A stretch of 64,000 nucleotides of DNA from Fretibacter rubidus. GTDB lineage: Bacteria; Pseudomonadota; Alphaproteobacteria; Caulobacterales; Maricaulaceae. The position numbers and the translations under genes are program-made. Shown piece by piece: positions 27,919 through 36,206 of this stretch. The notes below the pieces were generated by a model that was not told the origin of the DNA, did no database searches, and saw only the letters and a program-made list of their open reading frames with translations. The stretch spans positions 3,100,001 to 3,164,000 of the forward strand of contig NZ_CP163423.1 in the NCBI RefSeq assembly GCF_041429785.1, written 5' to 3'. Every line of letters begins with the position of its first letter. Positions within the stretch are counted from its first letter, which is position 1.

Positions 27919-29257
27919 ATTTCATCTGACGCGTGATGGTTGGGTAATATAGCCCAAGTGTCAGCGCGCGGGCGACGTAATAGATTAGGAACGCCGTCCA
28001 TAATCCGTGTGGCCCAAAGCGGGGCTGTAATATGTGGTGCACGCCCAAATAAATTAGCACAGCCATAATACCCGCGTTTCGCATCGCGCGTGTCTGGGTC
28101 GTGCCAATAAAAATACCGTCCATCTGATAGGCCGCGAAACCTAAAACAGGGACGAGCGCGCAATAGGGCAAATATGTCATCGCCGTATCCACCACCGCAG
28201 GGTCTTTGGTCAGGACCGCAATGACGTAAGGCCCAAGCCCCATTATTAGCAAGGCAGACAGCACAGCAAAGGCGGCAGAAAATTCTGTTGTCAATCTTAC
28301 AGCGCGGTCAAAGCGGGCTTTGTTTTTGGCTCCAAACGCCGCACCCGTCACCGCTTCTGCCGTATGGGCGAAAGCATCCAGCACAAGGGCGATCATGGTG
28401 ATAAATTGCATCAAGATGTGATTAGAGGCGAGAAACACTTCACCCTCTGACGCAGCCGCATTACCAAAAAAGGTAAAGCCCACCGTCAATGTCATCGTGC
28501 GGATAAAAATATTGCTATTGGATATGCCGAGCTTCTTGAGCGCCGATACATCTAATAACCGCTTGCGTGACAAGGCCCCGTCTCTCAAGCCGCCGCGTTT
28601 TTTAATCTCGGCCCAGGCAAGGCTTAGCCCGGCCGCAAGGCCAACCCATTCGGCAATAGCCGACGCGATGCCAACGCCGTATAAGCCCCATCCAAGCGCA
28701 ATCACAAATAAGGGCGATAGAATAATATTCACGATGTTCAGCACAATCTGCATCGATAGTGCGCGACCCGCCCGTGAAATACCAACAAACCAACCCATCA
28801 AAGCAATCGAGCCGAGCGTGGCGGGTAAGCCCCAAAGGCGCGCGCGAATATAACTCGCTGCGCTGTCCTCAATCGTTGGGCTCGCCGTGAAAACCTTAAA
28901 CGCGACGGCGAGTAGTATTGTTTGCAGGGCAAACACCAAAAGCCCGATAAAAAATCCTAGCGGCACAGCGCGAAAGAGATGGGCTTGCACTTCGATCTGG
29001 TCATTGGCCCCGTCACTTTGCGCGGCCAATCCAGCGGTGCTCATCCTCAGGAACCCAAAACCCCAATAGGCGATACCGTAGATGACTGCGCCCAATCCGA
29101 TACCCGCAAGCGCAGTTGTGCTTGTATAGCGTCCGATGACCAATGTATCGACAATGCCCACAACTGGGGCCAAAGCATTGGCAAGCATAATAGGCCAGCT
29201 TTGCGCAAAGACAGCACGGCGCGTAAGCGGCTGATGGATCGGGACGGCGTCAGCCAA
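27908..29257 (-). CDS. MATE-family efflux transporter (DinF-like)
   Basis: 449 residues with twelve membrane helices in two halves. [19 protein letters not shown] in helix 1 and [21 protein letters not shown] are typical of the DinF branch of the MATE family, which exports drugs or oxidised compounds against a sodium or proton gradient. The start appears to be TTG at 29257, one base after the stop of the thioesterase gene; a later ATG would cut helix 2. Last gene of the GNAT-thioesterase-thioesterase-MATE operon. Overlaps hslU by 11 bp. Confidence 0.9.
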   Translation of the reverse strand: MADAVPIHQPLTRRAVFAQSWPIMLANALAPVVGIVDTLVIGRYTSTTALAGIGLGAVIYGIAYWGFGFLRMSTAGLAAQSDGANDQIEVQAHLFRAVPLGFFIGLLVFALQTILLAVAFKVFTASPTIEDSAASYIRARLWGLPATLGSIALMGWFVGISRAGRALSMQIVLNIVNIILSPLFVIALGWGLYGVGIASAIAEWVGLAAGLSLAWAEIKKRGGLRDGALSRKRLLDVSALKKLGISNSNIFIRTMTLTVGFTFFGNAAASEGEVFLASNHILMQFITMIALVLDAFAHTAEAVTGAAFGAKNKARFDRAVRLTTEFSAAFAVLSALLIMGLGPYVIAVLTKDPAVVDTAMTYLPYCALVPVLGFAAYQMDGIFIGTTQTRAMRNAGIMAVLIYLGVHHILQPRFGPHGLWTAFLIYYVARALTLGLYYPTITRQMKSIK

Positions 29258-29258
29258 A

Positions 29259-29681
29259 TTACCCGTCCGACGGGATAAGGAAATTGCCGTGCAGCGCCGC
29301 TATCGGGTTATCGTAATCTTCTTGCCACGCCCGAACACGCACATTGACAACCCGCGACCCACGTTTGAAAACAGCGGCGCGCGCATAGGTGTCCACGGGT
29401 CGTCCGCGGCGTAAATAATCGATGTTAATGCCAATGGGTTTTGGAAGATTGGAGAGGTCTTCCTCTGATGCACTATGGATAAGCTCCGCGATAGCAGCCA
29501 GTTCCATAAACCCGCCAATAGCCCCGCCGTGCAGAGCGGGCAGCACAGGGTTGCCGATATTATCGGCTGAATAAGGAAGTATGAGCGTTAGTTCTTCGCC
29601 AATGAAAATGGGTTTTGCCCCCAGGGTCTGCGCGTAAGGAACGGCTTCTAGCGCACGTGTTATGAGTGTGTCAGAGGTCAT
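29259..29681 (-). CDS. PaaI-family hotdog thioesterase
   Basis: 140 residues, single hotdog domain. LPALHGGAIGGFMELAAIAEL is the helix that holds the HGG motif of the PaaI family, whose members hydrolyse acyl- or aryl-CoA thioesters. The IDYLRRGRPVDTYARA strand follows. Overlaps the preceding thioesterase gene by 4 bp and ends one base before the MATE start. Confidence 0.9.
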   Translation of the reverse strand: MTSDTLITRALEAVPYAQTLGAKPIFIGEELTLILPYSADNIGNPVLPALHGGAIGGFMELAAIAELIHSASEEDLSNLPKPIGINIDYLRRGRPVDTYARAAVFKRGSRVVNVRVRAWQEDYDNPIAALHGNFLIPSDG

Positions 29682-30166
29682 GACGACGCCTCTTTTGGCT
29701 TAGACTTTGAGCCTGAGGACATCGCTGTCGCCATAAAGCTGGCTTGGGCCATAGCAATTGGCTCATCCTCATTTTCATTCTCAAAAGCGACAGCGCGTAC
29801 AAAGGCGACATGACGCGTGGCTTTGTAACAATGGGCGCGGGCCATAATTGTCTGGCCCGGTGTGGCGGCGCGCATATAATCAATTGATAGGTTCAGCGTC
29901 GCTGTCGCGGTTATACGTTCAAAGCCCGCCAACGCCGCAAGACCGCAAGCTTGGTCCAGCAAGGTCGTCACAGCCCCGCCGTGAATAACACGTGTGCGCG
30001 GGTCGCCAATAGCGGCTTTATTATAAGGCAGCGAAAGTGTTGCGCGCCCCAAGGCCACCGAGACAAATTTCATCCCAAGTTTCGCCGCATGAGGCGTACC
30101 TTCAACCATCATCGGGGCCATGGCCCATAATCTTTGTAAATGGGCCTCTGGATCAAATTCATCCAT
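29678..30166 (-). CDS. PaaI-family hotdog thioesterase, second copy
   Basis: 162 residues. RVIHGGAVTTLLDQACGLAAL is the HGG helix and IDYMRAATPGQTIMARAHCY the following strand. It is similar in layout to the next gene and probably arose by old duplication; the two may form a heteromer. The substrate is not evident. Four bases after the GNAT gene. Confidence 0.9.
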   Translation of the reverse strand: MDEFDPEAHLQRLWAMAPMMVEGTPHAAKLGMKFVSVALGRATLSLPYNKAAIGDPRTRVIHGGAVTTLLDQACGLAALAGFERITATATLNLSIDYMRAATPGQTIMARAHCYKATRHVAFVRAVAFENENEDEPIAMAQASFMATAMSSGSKSKPKEASS

Positions 30167-30170
30167 GCTT

Positions 30171-30653
30171 TTAATCTTTCAAATCAAGCGCCATATAGCG
30201 CGAACACCCCATAGGGTTGTCATAATAACGGTCTATGTCTTTAAAGCCCAAAGCTTCATAAATTTTATTAGCGTGAGTAAGACCCGCGTCTGTATCTAGA
30301 AACATCTGGCTGTACCCTAACGTTTTGGCTTGGCTTATAGCCCGTTCTGTCAAACGTTGGCCTAGCCTATGCCCCCGTCCAGCAGGACGGCAATAAAGAC
30401 GCTTTAATTCGCATATCCCTGGTTTGAACGGCTTTATGCCGCAAGCCGCCACAGCCTCGCCGTCCAGCCGTACAAGCAAAAGCGCGTCATATATGTCGGG
30501 AAATGTCGCAAATTCTGCATCCGTGCCTTGAAAGCATAAAGACTGCCCCAGATAATCCTCTATAAAGGCCATATAATCAATGAATACGGCCTTCACAGCC
30601 GCAATGTCATCTTTGGTTTTGGCGTTAATTATGGAAATTTGGCTCATAATCAT
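30171..30653 (-). CDS. GNAT-family N-acetyltransferase
   Basis: 160 residues. The acetyl-CoA loop is RPAGRGHRLGQRL (the Q/RxxGxG/A motif), flanked by ELKRLYC and by AKTLGYSQMFLDTD, with ANKIYEALGFKDIDRYYDNP at the end, a common GNAT C-terminus. It transfers an acetyl group to an amine of unknown identity. First gene of the four-gene run. A second ATG two codons later (30647) is equally possible. Confidence 0.9.
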   Translation of the reverse strand: MIMSQISIINAKTKDDIAAVKAVFIDYMAFIEDYLGQSLCFQGTDAEFATFPDIYDALLLVRLDGEAVAACGIKPFKPGICELKRLYCRPAGRGHRLGQRLTERAISQAKTLGYSQMFLDTDAGLTHANKIYEALGFKDIDRYYDNPMGCSRYMALDLKD

Positions 30654-30716
30654 GGCTTAAGACGCGAGGCACGCATTGACAAGCAATCACTCGCGCAATG
30701 TATGGCGGGGGTAAGC

Positions 30717-33509
30717 TTAAGTGCCTGCCGCAAGTTCAAGACGGTCGATCAAGCCTGCGTTTACACGCCCTGTTTCGGGTAAGCCGTTCGCGCGTTCAAA
30801 GCTGATAATTGCAGAGCGCGTTTTTGGACCAATAGCGCCATCAGGCGCACCGACATCATAACCGAGGTCAGACAGCAGGGTTTGGGTCTTTGCGATAGTT
30901 TGCTTCGCATCAACAGAGGCATTAGATGACGTCTTGGCTGTTTCACCCCACGGCATATTTTTGAATATGCCGTTGGCGAGCGCATCAATTTGACGAGGTT
31001 TAAAGGCCGCCACTTTACTTGTTGCCTCTGATACGATCGCTTCTGGCAGCTCCGTTTTCAAAATCGCAACACGCGCAGCGGCCGTTTGGTCGCCCTGCCC
31101 CGCAGCAACACTATACCAATAAAAAGCTTGCTTTGGATCGACGGGCACACCTTGACCCGATTCAAATAATACGCCCAAATTAAATTGGCTGTCCACGACA
31201 CCGCGTTGGGCGGCTTCTTGGAACCAATAGGCGGCAGCCGTCATATCCATCTTTGCGCCGCCGCGGCCTTCAGCAGAATAAAGTGCCAAGTCATGCATAG
31301 CGATGCGGTTTCCGCCTTTGGCGGCACGTTCAGTTAACGTGCGCGCAATGTCTAAATCCGTCCCAACGCCTTGGCCTGCCTCATAGAGTTTTGCAAGGCG
31401 GTAAAGCGCAGCGGGCTGGTCTTGATTGGCTGCCAAGCGAATAAGCGCTACTGCCTCTTCGGTTTCGCCCATTTCTAATTTTGACAAGCCAAGCTGTAAT
31501 TGCGCAATTGCGTCCCCGCTTTGGGCGGCGCGTTCTAATGCGGTACCCGCCGCTGCGTTATTATCCAGCGCAGGCGCTTTATTATCAGCATAATCCCCGA
31601 TGGACGGAACCGTTTGCAAATTACCATCCACGCTTAGTGTTTGAGAGCCGTCATTATTACTATTTTCCGCAATAGGGAGCGGCGCGCCAAAGGGGTCTTG
31701 TAGGGTCGGATCATTCGCCGGTTTAAAAACGGTTTGCGAGGCGACTAAACTCATGACACCCACAGCAGCGACCATGGCACCGAGACGTTTGTTCCGCGGC
31801 GTCAATAAAGTTGACGCACCGTTAGATGATTTTGCCGCTTTAGGGGTTTTTACCTTTTTAGCTTTCTTGCCTTTTTTAGATTTGAACACACCAGGACGAG
31901 CCGATTCCATAGATTCGACGTTACCATTAGCGTGGCTTTCTGCATAAGCAGGGTCAGCATAAGGCAAAGGTGTCTCGTCCAACGGCAACATATCCGCTGG
32001 CGTCGTATAAGCTTGAGTTGGATAGGCTTGGTCCTGATAGGTTTGTTCGGGATAAGCCTGTTCTGGGTAAGGTGGCGCCGCATCATTGGGATAGGCTTGG
32101 GCCTCTTGGCCATAAGTCGCTATGGCTGGATTATTATAGGGAGCGGATGGGGGCGCGTAAGGATTATGACCTGTCTCCTCATAGGTTGGCTCCAGATTAT
32201 GCGGAACCGCAGGAGACGGAGTTGCGTAATGGGCAGGGTCATAAGGCACAGCTTCGCTGCTCGTGGCCTGTTCTGTTAAGGCCATTGGCTGCGGAGCGGC
32301 GTAATCTTGTGACTGATAAGGTGTGGCCGTGGCTGCAGGCCTTGTATCAAGCGTTGTATCAACGGCAAGATGAGGCGGGGCAATCGGTTCAGCCTGCGGC
32401 GTCGGCCTATCAGGACTAAAGGCGTCCTCTGAATAGGCGTGATGGACAGGACGTTCTTGAGGTGAGCCGCCCTCAGGACGTCCATCTTGCGGCGCCGTTA
32501 TACTCGGCTGAGCCAGCGGCAACGCCTCCGCATCTGTTGCTAGGTAAGGGACAGCTGTGTCAGAGCGCGGAGTTTCAACCAAGCTAGGCGCAGTTGGGTA
32601 ATGCGAATTTTCCGCCAAGGACGATACTGGCGCACTGGTCAGGCCGTATTCAAGCCCCTCAATACGCGATGTAAGAGAATTAACAGACCGGTTCAGATGG
32701 CTATCGGTTGTATGGATTTGATCTTCAAGAGCATCTAGGCGGCGTTGTAAATTAGCCTTAAAGCTATCCAGTTCGGCTTGGGTACTAAGCGCGATCTCAT
32801 TGACGCGATCTTTGATCATGGCCTCGCCGTCTTCGGCGCGCTCATTTAAATCTTCCGCTAACGCGACAACTTTATCACCCATTTGGGTCATGGCTTTGGC
32901 GTTTTCAGCCTCGAGTTCTGAGAGGCGCAGCATCATACGCTCGTCAGTTTCCATAATAGCGCGAGAGAGCCTCGTTTCTGTGCTATCTTGGGCTTTTTTC
33001 ATCGCAGCCATAGCTGCCATACGTGTTTTTTCCTCATGGCTCAACCGAGCATCAACAGCCAAGGCAAGGTCAGAAATATTACGGTTTATGGACGCAATAG
33101 CGTCACGTTGAACGATCTCACTCTGGTCAAGGCGCGCATTCGCGTCATCAATAGCGCGAGCGAGATTTTCCAGAGTTGGATTTGAGAGCGCTTGCGCCAA
33201 TCCCTCTGTGACGGCGCGTTGATTGGCAGCCATTTGGGATTGAAGCTTTTGTGTCAAGGCAGTGACATGATCTGTCAGCGCGGCGCGACTATCAGCATTA
33301 TGACTATGGGTGGCATTGGCAAGGCGGTCAAAGTCATCAGTCAAAGCTTTGACTTGACGTTGTGTCTTGCTTTCAGCTTTTTTCAGACGGGCCTCAATTG
33401 CACTTAAATCATCATTAAGTGCTTTTAAGGTCAGACGGCCAGAGGCTTTAACCGCAGAGGCTTTGCTCTGAGTTTTAGGCTTCTTCGGCGTTTTCGGCGG
33501 TGTCGCCAT
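30717..33509 (-). CDS. PodJ-like polar organiser with Sel1 repeats and peptidoglycan-binding domain
   Basis: 930 residues with a layered plan. A basic N-terminus (PPKTPKKPKTQSK), then a long coiled coil to about residue 290, a Pro/Ala/Tyr-rich disordered stretch to about 545 with repeated AYPEQ/TYQDQ units, a Lys-rich patch, one membrane helix (about 573-595), then Sel1/TPR repeats (about 655-800, e.g. YRLAKLYEAGQGV) and a PG_binding_1 domain near the end (LSDLGYDVGAPDGAIGPKTRSAI). This is the layout of Caulobacter PodJ: cytoplasmic coiled coil, transmembrane, periplasmic Sel1 plus wall-binding. PodJ marks the new pole and recruits polar factors. A CtrA-type box lies upstream. Orthology to PodJ proper is not proven. 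Confidence 0.8.
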   Translation of the reverse strand: MATPPKTPKKPKTQSKASAVKASGRLTLKALNDDLSAIEARLKKAESKTQRQVKALTDDFDRLANATHSHNADSRAALTDHVTALTQKLQSQMAANQRAVTEGLAQALSNPTLENLARAIDDANARLDQSEIVQRDAIASINRNISDLALAVDARLSHEEKTRMAAMAAMKKAQDSTETRLSRAIMETDERMMLRLSELEAENAKAMTQMGDKVVALAEDLNERAEDGEAMIKDRVNEIALSTQAELDSFKANLQRRLDALEDQIHTTDSHLNRSVNSLTSRIEGLEYGLTSAPVSSLAENSHYPTAPSLVETPRSDTAVPYLATDAEALPLAQPSITAPQDGRPEGGSPQERPVHHAYSEDAFSPDRPTPQAEPIAPPHLAVDTTLDTRPAATATPYQSQDYAAPQPMALTEQATSSEAVPYDPAHYATPSPAVPHNLEPTYEETGHNPYAPPSAPYNNPAIATYGQEAQAYPNDAAPPYPEQAYPEQTYQDQAYPTQAYTTPADMLPLDETPLPYADPAYAESHANGNVESMESARPGVFKSKKGKKAKKVKTPKAAKSSNGASTLLTPRNKRLGAMVAAVGVMSLVASQTVFKPANDPTLQDPFGAPLPIAENSNNDGSQTLSVDGNLQTVPSIGDYADNKAPALDNNAAAGTALERAAQSGDAIAQLQLGLSKLEMGETEEAVALIRLAANQDQPAALYRLAKLYEAGQGVGTDLDIARTLTERAAKGGNRIAMHDLALYSAEGRGGAKMDMTAAAYWFQEAAQRGVVDSQFNLGVLFESGQGVPVDPKQAFYWYSVAAGQGDQTAAARVAILKTELPEAIVSEATSKVAAFKPRQIDALANGIFKNMPWGETAKTSSNASVDAKQTIAKTQTLLSDLGYDVGAPDGAIGPKTRSAIISFERANGLPETGRVNAGLIDRLELAAGT

Positions 33510-33527
33510 GGACCAGTCCTTGAATGA

Positions 33528-33560
33528 TGCGTCTGGCTGTCACAGATAAAGTCAGACGCA
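33528..33560. repeat. Inverted repeat in the leader of the PodJ-like gene
   Basis: TGCGTCTG (33528-33535) and CAGACGCA (33553-33560), 17 bases apart, 19 bp before the start codon. The arms are exact over 8 bp and carry extra near-matching bases outside. It could form a leader hairpin or bind a dimeric regulator. Confidence 0.4.
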
Positions 33561-33591
33561 ATGATGCAAGATATGTGTCCACCGATTGTGG

Positions 33592-33606
33592 TTAATCACT
33601 GGTTAA
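33592..33606. promoter_or_regulatory. CtrA-type box, TTAA-N7-TTAA
   Basis: TTAA at 33592-33595 and 33603-33606 with exactly seven bases between, the full CtrA consensus, about 83 bp upstream of the PodJ-like start. CtrA is the Caulobacterales cell-cycle master regulator. Position between the PodJ-like gene and the upstream secreted-protein gene makes it relevant to the former. Confidence 0.6.
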
Positions 33607-33638
33607 TGCCGTTAACCTTTTTATGTAAAAAGACTGTT

Positions 33639-35408
33639 TTATGGCTGTATTGGCGGGAAAAAGCCTGGTGCACCAGCAATCAGCTTGCTCTCGGCCCGAT
33701 CAAACGGCTCTGTCATAGAGCGCGGGGCATCAGCAAAGGCACGCAAAGCATCTGACATATCCCAGCTTTCAATAAAGGCCCCTCTTGCAGCATAAATCTG
33801 CGCGAGGCCTTGATAGGCGGCATAATCATAAGGGTCTTTGGCAATCGCTTGATTTAAAAGCGTCTCAGGGTCTAAATCGCTTAGCCCCGCTGTCACGATT
33901 TGATTGCGTTTCATCTTTGCAAGACCCAACGCTGTTACGCGCAGAACAACGCTTGGAGCGTCTGGATCCGCCACAGCTTCTTGCAAGGTCATAAGAGCCG
34001 CTGTCCGTGTTCTAGCTGTCGCTACCCCGTCAAAAGCCTTAATTAAATCCGCGATATCAGGTTCTTCAACGGCAAGACTGCGCGCACGCCTTAGCATATC
34101 ACAGAGACCGTCCAACGCTTCACACCCACCCAACCTGTCGGCCATAGCTCTGGCGGATAACCAAACGGCCAAAACGTCACCTATATCTAAACGCACGCCC
34201 ATAGCTGCGAGCGTCGCTTCGGGGTCTGGCGGGCCGCCCAAAGCCCGACCATAAAGCGCCTCATTCATCACAAAAGCAAGCGGACTAACCGCCTCCATTT
34301 CTGTTACTGACAAAGCCGTTTGAGGCAGTGGAAAAGGAACGTCATCAGCGACCACATCAGTCAAGGTCCAAGTCTCGAACTGTCCGGCGGGCGCATTAGG
34401 CGTCTCTGTGTAGAGTTTTAAATATGTCGGCGCGGATTTTATATCGGTCAGTGTGGACAGGATTTCGGGATGAATTGCTAGGCTATGATAAAGCCACGAC
34501 ACAAGGCTATAGCCTTGGGAGGGTGTATCAAAACTGGGGCCGTTGAACTTACCCGTAAAGACAGTTTTATTATCAAACGTCCCTGTTTTAGTCGTGTCGT
34601 CTTTCTTTATAATCAAGCTGCCCTTTGGCAAGGCGCTCGCAGCAAATCCCAGCGAGGCTTCAAGATAAAACGCATTTAAGCCTTTCGCTTTGTCCGCAGT
34701 AGGAAGCGATAGACCATTGCGTTTAGGGCTTGGTCCAATGTCTAAATGACGGAGTGTGCCGCCGCGTGTCATACGCCGCACAGTATCGATATTTTTATAA
34801 CGCGCCGCATAGAGCGACACATTGGTAAAATGTTCTGGCGCATCAGCGTGAAGCGTTAAAAGGCGGTGCGTCTTGAAATCAATAATTTGCATCGGGCCGT
34901 CACCGCGTGCACTCGCCGCATAATCTGGCCCAATTAAAACACTCACCATATCGGAAGGGCTTTCAATGCCCGTCATACCGTCGGCTTTGACAACTTTATA
35001 ACGCAGTTTTAATTGCGGAGAGGTGCCATTTCCGCGCGCTGTCAGATAAGCATCCGCTGTTTGGAAAAAGCCGTATTGCCCTGGCGCGGGTTCAAAAGTG
35101 ATTGTCTCTACAGGCTCAGGACGTGACACAACAGGCAGGGGTATATCACTCATCATCTGGCGGTTGGATGAGCTGTCCTGTGCAGTGGCGTCTTCGTCAA
35201 TACTCTTGTCGTCGTCAGTGTCGCTAATGTCACTGATAACTTGCGGTTGTTTGGCAGCTTGGGTCGGTGCGACAATTAAAGACATGACGACCCTATCACG
35301 CGGCGTCAGCATAGCCGGTGAGTTATCAGCGGTTTGCGCCAAGGTTGGCATTGCAGAGGCACCAACACCAACAGCAGCCATGAAGATAAGCTTTAACCGC
35401 GCCTTCAT
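33639..35408 (-). CDS. Secreted protein of unknown function
   Basis: 589 residues from the ATG at 35408, where a signal peptide begins (KLIFMAAVGVGASAMPTLAQ); the frame extends 23 codons upstream from a GTG but that part is not signal-like. An acidic, disordered stretch (SDTDDDKSIDEDATAQD) follows, then a beta-rich middle and a helical C-terminal part with TPR-like spacing (YDYAAYQGLAQIYAARG). I recognise no family. It lies 129 bp upstream of the PodJ-like gene on the same strand and may work at the envelope or pole, by position only. Confidence 0.75.
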   Translation of the reverse strand: MKARLKLIFMAAVGVGASAMPTLAQTADNSPAMLTPRDRVVMSLIVAPTQAAKQPQVISDISDTDDDKSIDEDATAQDSSSNRQMMSDIPLPVVSRPEPVETITFEPAPGQYGFFQTADAYLTARGNGTSPQLKLRYKVVKADGMTGIESPSDMVSVLIGPDYAASARGDGPMQIIDFKTHRLLTLHADAPEHFTNVSLYAARYKNIDTVRRMTRGGTLRHLDIGPSPKRNGLSLPTADKAKGLNAFYLEASLGFAASALPKGSLIIKKDDTTKTGTFDNKTVFTGKFNGPSFDTPSQGYSLVSWLYHSLAIHPEILSTLTDIKSAPTYLKLYTETPNAPAGQFETWTLTDVVADDVPFPLPQTALSVTEMEAVSPLAFVMNEALYGRALGGPPDPEATLAAMGVRLDIGDVLAVWLSARAMADRLGGCEALDGLCDMLRRARSLAVEEPDIADLIKAFDGVATARTRTAALMTLQEAVADPDAPSVVLRVTALGLAKMKRNQIVTAGLSDLDPETLLNQAIAKDPYDYAAYQGLAQIYAARGAFIESWDMSDALRAFADAPRSMTEPFDRAESKLIAGAPGFFPPIQP

Positions 35409-35581
35409 ATGAGTCCGCAATTTGGGCCATATTCTGGGGTGTGCGTTGTACAATGATACCATGCGACCACTTTTCACGAAGTACGCGATGGGTCAAGGCT
35501 TTGCCCCAGTTGAGCGAAAATCATCAAGCCCGTTGTTTTATCAAGGTCAAACTCCGTTATGCATGATGTTGCATATTACGT

Positions 35582-35595
35582 TGACGTTAACGTCA
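35582..35595. promoter_or_regulatory. Perfect 14-bp palindrome, probable MerR operator
   Basis: TGACGTTAACGTCA at 35582-35595, 20 bp before the MerR gene. MerR-type regulators of acyl-CoA pathways (LiuR group) are known to bind TTGACGTTAACGTCAA-like sites in proteobacteria, and here the flanking base gives TTGACGTTAACGTCA. It is probably the site of autoregulation and of control of the beta-oxidation operon that follows. Confidence 0.6.
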
Positions 35596-35615
35596 CCGTT
35601 ATGTTATGAGGCCGT

Positions 35616-36179
35616 ATGAGCAGACAAGACTTCATCCCCCGCGACAGTATTGCGCAAGACACACAGTCTTTGCCGCATGTGCCCGACGCTGGCTTTTGGG
35701 GCATCAAAGACTTTGCCAAATTATTCAGTGTGACGCCGCGCACCATCCGTTTTTATGAGGATAAAGGCCTGATCACGCCCAGTCGCGAAGCAGGCTCGCG
35801 TGTGTTTACACCCCGTGATTATGTGCGTGTTGAACGTATCCTGCGCGGTAAACGTCTCGGCTTTTCATTGGACGATATTCGAGAAGTTTTTGAAGTGGCT
35901 GATGGCCACGTCACAAGCCGTATCGAGCTGATGCGCCGTAAAGACAATTTTCGTAAAGTCGTTAAATCGCTGGAACGTCGTCGCCATGACATTAAACAGG
36001 TGACGATGGAAATGGACATGATGTGCCAGGATATCGAAAGTTTTATACAAACAACCCCTGATGATGAGGCAGGCGCTGTCTTTAAACATGCCGCCGCCTA
36101 TGCCGCAGCCTTTGCGCAAACATTTTCCGATGATGAATACCCTTTAGGCTATCCCGCCACCGCTCAGATGAGCTCTTAA
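35616..36179 (+). CDS. MerR-family regulator of the beta-oxidation operon
   Basis: 187 residues. The DNA-binding domain begins at about residue 27: WGIKDFAKLFSVTPRTIRFYEDKGLITP, the MerR helix-turn-helix, then REAGSRVFTPRDYVRVERILRGKRLGFSLDDI. A long dimerisation helix follows (RKDNFRKVVKSLERRRHDIKQVT). It has no metal-binding cysteine signature; a LiuR/acyl-CoA-type ligand is more likely. It lies 27 bp upstream of the first acyl-CoA dehydrogenase gene, in the same direction, with a perfect palindrome ahead of it. Confidence 0.92.
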   Translation: MSRQDFIPRDSIAQDTQSLPHVPDAGFWGIKDFAKLFSVTPRTIRFYEDKGLITPSREAGSRVFTPRDYVRVERILRGKRLGFSLDDIREVFEVADGHVTSRIELMRRKDNFRKVVKSLERRRHDIKQVTMEMDMMCQDIESFIQTTPDDEAGAVFKHAAAYAAAFAQTFSDDEYPLGYPATAQMSS

Positions 36180-36206
36180 TTATTTCAACCCTTAAAAGGA
36201 TGTCTT

